Shown: positions 59,338-64,000 of the stretch, piece after piece
Layout of the letters: every line of letters starts with the position of its first letter
How positions within the stretch are numbered: position 1 is the stretch's first letter
NCBI RefSeq assembly: GCF_000213975.1
Contig: NZ_GL892076.1
Location: 1,112,905 to 1,176,904 of the forward strand
Reading direction: 5' to 3'
Source of the DNA: Centipeda periodontii DSM 2778
GTDB lineage: Bacteria > Bacillota > Negativicutes > Selenomonadales > Selenomonadaceae
DNA: 64,000 bases
The notes under the pieces: model-generated
Seen by the model: the letters and a program-made list of their open reading frames with translations, nothing else
The model's database searches: none
What the model was told of the DNA's origin: nothing
Position numbers and translations under genes: made by a program

Positions 59338-60302
59338 CCGCACACGCGAAAAGCTCACTCCTCGTGCTGCTCGGCCCGACGGCAGTCGGAAAGACAGAAC
59401 TTTCGCTGAAACTTGCCGAGACGCTTGGGACGGATATCATATCGGGCGATTCCATGTGTATCTATCGTGGATTTGATATCGGCAGTGCAAAGCCGACTGT
59501 TGCAGAGCAAGCGCGTGTCCCTCATCATCTCGTCGATGTGTTGGACGCGGATGAATCGTTTTCGGTTACGGCGTTTGTTGCGCGTGTTGCCGCACTTGTC
59601 AAGGAGTGTGAGATGCGGGGGCGCCTGCCATTTATTGTCGGTGGGACGGGGCTCTACATCAAGGCGCTCATCGAGGGATACGATTTCAATGAAACGCAGG
59701 AGCACCGATTTTTTCGTCGGGCGATGGAGGCGATTGCCGCACGGCGCGGAAATTCACGCGTGCATTCCTTCCTTGCGCATCGTGACCCGCAGGCGGCGGA
59801 GCGGTTGCACGCGAACAATCTCCGGCGCGTGATCCGCGCGCTTGAGGTCGTGCGCTATGGCGATGAGCGCATTTCGCAGGAGAGTGCGTTTGCGGTCGGT
59901 GCAGCTCCATACGATGCCTTTGTGATCGGACTCACCCGCGCACGCCCGCATCTTTATGAGCGGATCAATGCGCGTGTGGAGGCGATGTTCAAAGCGGGGC
60001 TTGTGGATGAGGTAACGGCACTTCTCGCGGGCGGTGTAGGGCGCGATGCTCCTGCGATGAAGGGCATCGGTTATAGGGAAACGGCAGCATATCTCGCGGG
60101 TGAGATGGGCCGTGCAGAGGCAGTTGCTGCCATTCAGACGGCGACGCGGCATTTTGCAAAGAGACAGATGACATGGTACCGGCGCATGCCATACATCCAC
60201 TGGTATGATGCGGATGCGCGGACGGAGCAGGAGCTCCTGCACGTGATCCTTGCGGATATACGCGCATGGCAGGAGACCAGAGAAAGGAGCACTCAGGCGT
60301 GA
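59334..60302 (+). CDS. miaA: tRNA dimethylallyltransferase
   Basis: The enzyme adds dimethylallyl to A37 of tRNAs reading UNN codons. The 322-residue protein starts at TTG 59334, overlapping the previous stop (TTGA), since the longer frame runs inside the hydrolase gene. It has the P-loop [29 protein letters not shown] and [13 protein letters not shown], and the zinc-like C-terminal part ends in [12 protein letters not shown]. miaA-hfq is a widely conserved pair. Confidence 0.94.
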   Translation: MTAHAKSSLLVLLGPTAVGKTELSLKLAETLGTDIISGDSMCIYRGFDIGSAKPTVAEQARVPHHLVDVLDADESFSVTAFVARVAALVKECEMRGRLPFIVGGTGLYIKALIEGYDFNETQEHRFFRRAMEAIAARRGNSRVHSFLAHRDPQAAERLHANNLRRVIRALEVVRYGDERISQESAFAVGAAPYDAFVIGLTRARPHLYERINARVEAMFKAGLVDEVTALLAGGVGRDAPAMKGIGYRETAAYLAGEMGRAEAVAAIQTATRHFAKRQMTWYRRMPYIHWYDADARTEQELLHVILADIRAWQETRERSTQA

Positions 60303-60532
60303 CGGCGAAAACCATCAATTTGCAGGATAATTTTCTCAATCAGGTGCGAAAGGACGGCATTTCTGTGACGATCCACCTTGTGAACGGGTTTCAGATCAAG
60401 GGCACGGTGCGGGGCTTTGACAACTTCATTGTCATGATCGACAGTATGGGAAAACAGCAGATGATTTACAAGCATGCAATTTCGACCATCACTCCTGCAC
60501 AGACGGTGAAGGTGCTGCCGGAGGAGTCCTGA
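60299..60532 (+). CDS. hfq: RNA chaperone Hfq
   Basis: GTG 60299 overlaps the miaA stop and has AAGGAG 9 bases upstream; this gives 77 residues, normal for Hfq. Sm1 motif residues appear in [20 protein letters not shown] and Sm2 in YKHAIST, with the distal-face [12 protein letters not shown] start. Hfq forms hexamers that pair small RNAs with messages. Confidence 0.95.
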   Translation: MTAKTINLQDNFLNQVRKDGISVTIHLVNGFQIKGTVRGFDNFIVMIDSMGKQQMIYKHAISTITPAQTVKVLPEES

Positions 60533-60597
60533 GCGGAGATTATGACGCTGCTGCACCGAGTACGGCGCGGCGGCTTTTTATATTTGAGGGGAAATAA

Positions 60598-61053
60598 ATG
60601 AAAACACGCGGCTTTGAAGTTGTCTCCATGTATGGGACGGCGGGCATCTATCTGCCGGAGCGCAAAACGGGTGCGAGTACGGGCTACGACTTCGCTGCGG
60701 CCGAATCTGTCGAGATTGCGCCGGGAGAGGGGGCGCTTGTTCCGACGGGGGTCAAGGCGTATATGCAGCCGGATGAGGTGTTGCTCATCTACATCCGCTC
60801 GAGCACGGCACTCAAGAAGCACCTCATGCTGCTGAACAGTGTGGGCGTGATCGACGCGGACTACTACGGCAACGCGGAGAACGAGGGGCATATCTATATC
60901 CCGCTTTACAACTATGGGAAGAAGCCTGTGTGCATCGCGGTGGGCGAGCGCATCGCGCAGGGGATCTTCACGCATTATCTGACGGTAGACGGTGATACGG
61001 CGGGGCGCGGCGGCAAGCGAACGGGCGGATTCGGGTCGACAGGGAATCTTTGA
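60598..61053 (+). CDS. dut: dUTP diphosphatase
   Basis: The 151-residue trimeric dUTPase hydrolyses dUTP to dUMP. Its five motifs are seen: ASTGYDFAA, PTGVKAYM, IRSSTALKKHLML, the uracil-binding GVIDADYYGN and the C-terminal flexible RGGKRTGGFGSTG. Insert ENEGHIYI is normal. TTGAGGGGAAATAA precedes the ATG. Confidence 0.93.
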   Translation: MKTRGFEVVSMYGTAGIYLPERKTGASTGYDFAAAESVEIAPGEGALVPTGVKAYMQPDEVLLIYIRSSTALKKHLMLLNSVGVIDADYYGNAENEGHIYIPLYNYGKKPVCIAVGERIAQGIFTHYLTVDGDTAGRGGKRTGGFGSTGNL

Positions 61054-61113
61054 CAGGAAAACGAAACTCATTTATAATGACGGTGTATTGATATAGAATG
61101 GGATCCCTATATC
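61050..61113 (+). promoter_or_regulatory. promoter and operator of the Rrf2-iscS operon
   Basis: TTGACA at 61050-61055 (overlapping the dut stop), 17-base spacer, TATAAT at 61073-61078. A perfect 7-bp inverted repeat GATATAG-N10-CTATATC occupies 61090-61113, just downstream of the expected start point, suiting repression by the Rrf2 protein it precedes. The operator role is inference. Confidence 0.6.
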
Positions 61114-61128
61114 CATTTGGGAGATGTT

Positions 61129-61572
61129 ATGAAGCTTTCAACGAAAGGGCGCTACAGTGTTACGGCGCTCTATGAACTTGCTCTGCACTACGGAGAGGGC
61201 GTTGTGCCTCTCAAGACGATTGCCAAGACGCAGCAGATTTCTGAGAACTATCTGGAGCAGCTGATGGTACCGCTCAAGCGCGCGGGACTTGTAGAGAGCG
61301 TACGTGGGGCACAGGGCGGATATGCGCTCGCTCTTCCGCCCGAGGAGGTTACGATCGGACGCATCATCACGGCAGTGGAGGGACCAATTGCCCTCGTAGA
61401 CTGCCTGCTGATGAGTGCGGAGGCAGAGGGAAAAAGCTGCGTACGTGCAGACAGTTGCGTGACGCGTCGGATCTGGGAGGAGGTGCGTGACAGCATCAAT
61501 TCCGTGTTGAACAATATTTCACTCGCCGATCTTGTCGTGCGCAATCGGCAGCGTATTGGGGGCAATCAGTGA
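61129..61572 (+). CDS. Rrf2-family regulator, IscR-like
   Basis: ATG 61129 follows GGGAG and gives 147 residues starting KLSTKGRYSVTALYELAL. The winged-helix N-terminal half includes ISENYLEQLMVPLKRAGLVESVRGAQGGY. Three cysteines in VDCLLMSAEAEGKSCVRADSC have the order of IscR [2Fe-2S] ligands but a wider first spacing (11 and 5 residues between). It could sense Fe-S status or cysteine supply (CymR-like). The stop overlaps the iscS GTG start. Confidence 0.87.
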   Translation: MKLSTKGRYSVTALYELALHYGEGVVPLKTIAKTQQISENYLEQLMVPLKRAGLVESVRGAQGGYALALPPEEVTIGRIITAVEGPIALVDCLLMSAEAEGKSCVRADSCVTRRIWEEVRDSINSVLNNISLADLVVRNRQRIGGNQ

Positions 61573-62705
61573 AGCCTGTCTATCTCGACTACGCCGCGAC
61601 GACTCCGCTCGACACACGTGTGCTCACAGCAATGCAGCCCTATCTGACGGAGATCTACGGCAACCCGTCCAGCCTGCATTCGTTTGGGCAGGCAGCACGG
61701 CGCGGCATTGCGTGTGCGCGGGAGCAGGCGGCTGCACTCATTGGGGCATCCCCCGATGAGGTGTTCTTTACGAGCGGGGGTACGGAGAGCGATAACTGGG
61801 CGATTCGCGGGATTGCAGAGGAGCGCAGGGCGGCGGGCTGCGGTGCGCATATCGTGACCTCTGCCGTGGAGCATGCCGCTGTGCGTGAGACGTGTCGTTA
61901 TCTTGCACGGTGCGGCTTTACGATCACCAAGCTTCCCGTCGACGGGGACGGTCGCGTCGACCCCGTTGCCGTGGAAACGGCACTGCGTACGGATACGGCA
62001 CTTGTCAGCATCATGACGGCGAACAACGAGGTTGGCACGATCGAGCCGATTGCAAAGATTGGGCAAATCGTCCGCGCACGCGGTATTCCGTTTCATACGG
62101 ACGCCGTACAGGCGGCGGGCCATATTCCTCTAGATGTAAGCGCATTGCATGTGGATGCACTTTCCTTCTCTGCACATAAATTCTGTGGACCGAAGGGCGT
62201 CGGCGTGCTTTACCTGCGACGCGGGATGAAGTGCGCACCGCTTCTCTATGGCGGTGCACAGGAGCGCGACCTTCGCGCAGGGACGGAGAATGCGGCTGCG
62301 ATTGTCGGCTGCGGGCGTGCGGCAGAGATTGCGCGTGCCGAGATGGGTGTAGAGGATGAGCGGCTGCGTGCGTATACGAATCTGCTGCGGACAAAGCTCT
62401 CGGTGATCGATGGGATTGTCTTTCATGCAGCCGCGCAGGAACGCCTCGCGGGGATTCTGAATTTCGGTGTGCGCGGCATAGCGCAGGACAGCCTTCTCAT
62501 CCGTCTCGATCTTGAGGGGTTCGCCGTATCGGCAGGAAGTGCATGCAGCGCGGGCGCTGCACATCCGTCCCACGTCCTGACGGCACTGGGATTTTCGGAC
62601 GGGGAAGCGCGCTCTGCGATTCGCGTGAGTCTCGGGCGCTTTACGGAGCGGGAGGATGTGCTCGCTTTTGCAGATGCAGTGATTCAGATTGCAGAAGAGT
62701 ACTGA
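61569..62705 (+). CDS. iscS: cysteine desulfurase
   Basis: This PLP enzyme removes sulphur from cysteine for Fe-S clusters and tRNA thiolation. The 378-residue protein shows GGTESDNWAIRG, the PLP His in SAVEHAAV, catalytic Lys in SFSAHKFCGPKG and the active-site Cys in GSACSAGAAHPSHVL. The start is GTG 61569, translationally coupled to the Rrf2 gene. No iscU follows. It could equally be named nifS. Confidence 0.92.
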   Translation: MKPVYLDYAATTPLDTRVLTAMQPYLTEIYGNPSSLHSFGQAARRGIACAREQAAALIGASPDEVFFTSGGTESDNWAIRGIAEERRAAGCGAHIVTSAVEHAAVRETCRYLARCGFTITKLPVDGDGRVDPVAVETALRTDTALVSIMTANNEVGTIEPIAKIGQIVRARGIPFHTDAVQAAGHIPLDVSALHVDALSFSAHKFCGPKGVGVLYLRRGMKCAPLLYGGAQERDLRAGTENAAAIVGCGRAAEIARAEMGVEDERLRAYTNLLRTKLSVIDGIVFHAAAQERLAGILNFGVRGIAQDSLLIRLDLEGFAVSAGSACSAGAAHPSHVLTALGFSDGEARSAIRVSLGRFTEREDVLAFADAVIQIAEEY

Positions 62706-62711
62706 AAAAAT

Positions 62712-62740
62712 TTGTCTTTGCAGGATACTTCATGTATAAT
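62712..62740 (+). promoter_or_regulatory. promoter of the RodZ-like gene
   Basis: TTGTCT at 62712-62717, 17-base spacer, TATAAT at 62735-62740. Confidence 0.7.
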
Positions 62741-62786
62741 AATGGCAATATATTCCGGAAGTGACAAAAGTCAGGGAGGGAGTCGT

Positions 62787-63674
62787 ATGGTAGGGGACAT
62801 CTTACGTAGAGAGCGTGAGAAACAGGGGCTGACGATTGCCGATATCGAGAAGGGGACCAGTATTCGCGGGCTCTATATCGGGTGTATTGAGCAGGGCAAG
62901 GTCGAGGAACTGCCCGGGATGGTCTATGCGAAGGGGTTTGTGCGCAACTATGCGAAATTTCTTGGATTGGATGCCGAGGCACTCGTGCAGCAGTTTGCGG
63001 AGGAGAACGGGAGCGCACCTGCGCCCACACCCGCTCCGGCAGAACCCGAGGCTGCACCAAAGCGTATTTCGTTGAGCAACGTGGGGGATGAATCGCTGTC
63101 ACAGATCTCCATCGGCAGCCCGAGCTCGTCTTATGCGGGGATCTTTGGCAAGCTTGCCGTGGGGATCGTTGTGCTTGTTGCACTTGTAGGCGGCGGTGTC
63201 GCCGTCATCTCTGCGATCAACTCCCCGGCAAAAGAAACGGCGACAGCGCCTCCGGTCAAGACGGAGCAGCCTGTTGCAGTACCGGCCGCCGCCGAGGCTG
63301 CGGCTACGGACGAGGCACGTGCCGCCGCTGCAAATGCCGATGGGGTACGTGTGAGTGTAAATCTCACGGAGCGCTGCTGGACAGAGGTGAGCGTTGACGG
63401 GAAACCTGTCTTTGAGGGGATCCTTGAAAAGGGCAAGAGCGAGAACTGGCAGGGCAAGGAGTCTGTTGTCGTCCGTGCGGGCAATGCGGGCGCATTGGAT
63501 GTGTCGCTCAACGGCAAGCAGCTGGGCAAATTCGGCGACAACGGGGAAGTCCTCGAACGCCGTTTTACGAAGACGACAAAGGAACTGAAGGATACACTGT
63601 CTCCGGCGGGTCCGGATAATAAGGCGCCCACCGCCAATCCAAAGGATGCAAGGAATACAGCGAATACGAAATGA
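62787..63674 (+). CDS. RodZ-like protein: HTH domain, membrane helix, DUF4115
   Basis: ATG 62787 follows CAGGGAGGGAG. The 295-residue protein has a cytoplasmic XRE-type HTH (residues about 1-70, GDILRREREKQGLTIADIEKGTSI, then YAKGFVRNYAKFLGLD), a Pro/Ala linker, one membrane helix near 120-145 (GKLAVGIVVLVALVGGGVAVI), a Pro/Ala-rich extracytoplasmic linker and a DUF4115 beta domain (CWTEVSVDGKPVFEGIL). RodZ links MreB to cell-wall synthesis in rod-shaped cells. Confidence 0.85.
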   Translation: MVGDILRREREKQGLTIADIEKGTSIRGLYIGCIEQGKVEELPGMVYAKGFVRNYAKFLGLDAEALVQQFAEENGSAPAPTPAPAEPEAAPKRISLSNVGDESLSQISIGSPSSSYAGIFGKLAVGIVVLVALVGGGVAVISAINSPAKETATAPPVKTEQPVAVPAAAEAAATDEARAAAANADGVRVSVNLTERCWTEVSVDGKPVFEGILEKGKSENWQGKESVVVRAGNAGALDVSLNGKQLGKFGDNGEVLERRFTKTTKELKDTLSPAGPDNKAPTANPKDARNTANTK

Positions 63675-63704
63675 CCTACGGCGCATGAGGAAGGATGAAG
63701 TACG

Positions 63705-64000
63705 ATGAAATGTCCTTTTTGCAAGAAGCCGGACAGCCGGGTGATCGATTCGAGGGCTGCGGATGACGGAGCGACGATTCGCCGGCGGCGCGAGTGCAGT
63801 GAGTGTGGGCGACGTTTTACGACCTATGAGGTGGTGGAGAAGCTGCCTCTTATGGTTGTCAAGCGCGACAATCGTCGCGAGCCGTTCAATCGAGACAAGC
63901 TCCTGACGGGGATCATTCGCTCGTGTGACAAGCGTGATATCTCGATGGAGCAGATCACGAACTTCGTCGCGGAGATCGAGCGTGACATTCGCAACCGTAC
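63705..64000 (+). CDS. nrdR: ribonucleotide reductase repressor NrdR (3' end outside window)
   Basis: ATG 63705 follows GAGGAAGGA. The translation starts [17 protein letters not shown] and continues [13 protein letters not shown], which gives the four-Cys zinc ribbon. The ATP-cone begins at [20 protein letters not shown]. About 98 of the usual 150-160 residues are in the window. NrdR represses nrd genes when dATP is high. Confidence 0.95.
   Translation, partial: MKCPFCKKPDSRVIDSRAADDGATIRRRRECSECGRRFTTYEVVEKLPLMVVKRDNRREPFNRDKLLTGIIRSCDKRDISMEQITNFVAEIERDIRNR

Overview
The window reads as chromosomal DNA of a Selenomonas-like member of the Negativicutes: a Firmicutes lineage with an outer membrane. 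Outer-membrane TonB-dependent receptors with periplasmic-binding ABC importers sit beside Firmicutes-type genes (class III fructose-1,6-bisphosphatase, NrdR, an Rrf2-iscS pair). A secreted PTP-fold phytase closely resembles, from memory, Selenomonas ruminantium PhyA. Coding DNA is mostly GC-rich. Exceptions are the B12-uptake block at about 12.2-18.6 kb and several intergenic regions, which are visibly richer in AT. The genus is inference; the diderm Firmicute character is directly supported.

Layout. 1-4.1 kb: a metallophosphoesterase cut by the window edge, an OGT-type (GT41) glycosyltransferase, a methyltransferase-like protein, and bioB behind a strong promoter carrying a BirA-like operator. 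4.1-5.2 kb: a Crp/Fnr regulator and two tRNA-Val genes. 5.2-10.5 kb: a cobalamin riboswitch controlling a five-gene Nik/Cnt/Opp-type importer, probably for cobalt or nickel. 10.5-17.7 kb: an M20 amidohydrolase, a broken ABC ATPase gene, a second cobalamin riboswitch, and a BtuB-type receptor with BtuFCD-type ABC transporter. A stray copy of the last codons of the first operon follows. 17.7-23.5 kb: an Rpn-family nuclease, then the minus-strand operon U32 peptidase - aminotransferase - phosphoribosyltransferase - lgt. 23.7-33.6 kb: an 11-gene complex I operon (nuoABCDHIJKLMN) without nuoEFG. 33.6-39.2 kb: a TonB receptor bracketed by two inverted copies of a small repeat element, then a Fur-type iron/siderophore/haem ABC importer. 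39.3-48.1 kb: a lipoprotein, cydABDC with a small partner gene, and an ORF that looks like half of a heavy-metal P-type ATPase with its catalytic motifs changed. 48.1-55.2 kb: an MDR oxidoreductase, a fused osmoprotectant permease/binding protein, class III FBPase, a second Rpn-family nuclease, a degraded repeat copy, an ISAs1-type transposase fragment and the phytase. 55.4-64 kb: ileS (type II), a UPF0173 hydrolase, miaA-hfq, dut, an IscR-like regulator with iscS, a RodZ-like protein, and nrdR running off the end.

The main themes are B12/cobalt and iron acquisition across two membranes and anaerobic to microaerobic respiration (complex I core plus cytochrome bd). The most unusual items are the structured repeat element with terminal inverted repeats and a compensated hairpin, the P-type ATPase pseudoenzyme, and the paired riboswitches whose surroundings record a duplication and replacement event.
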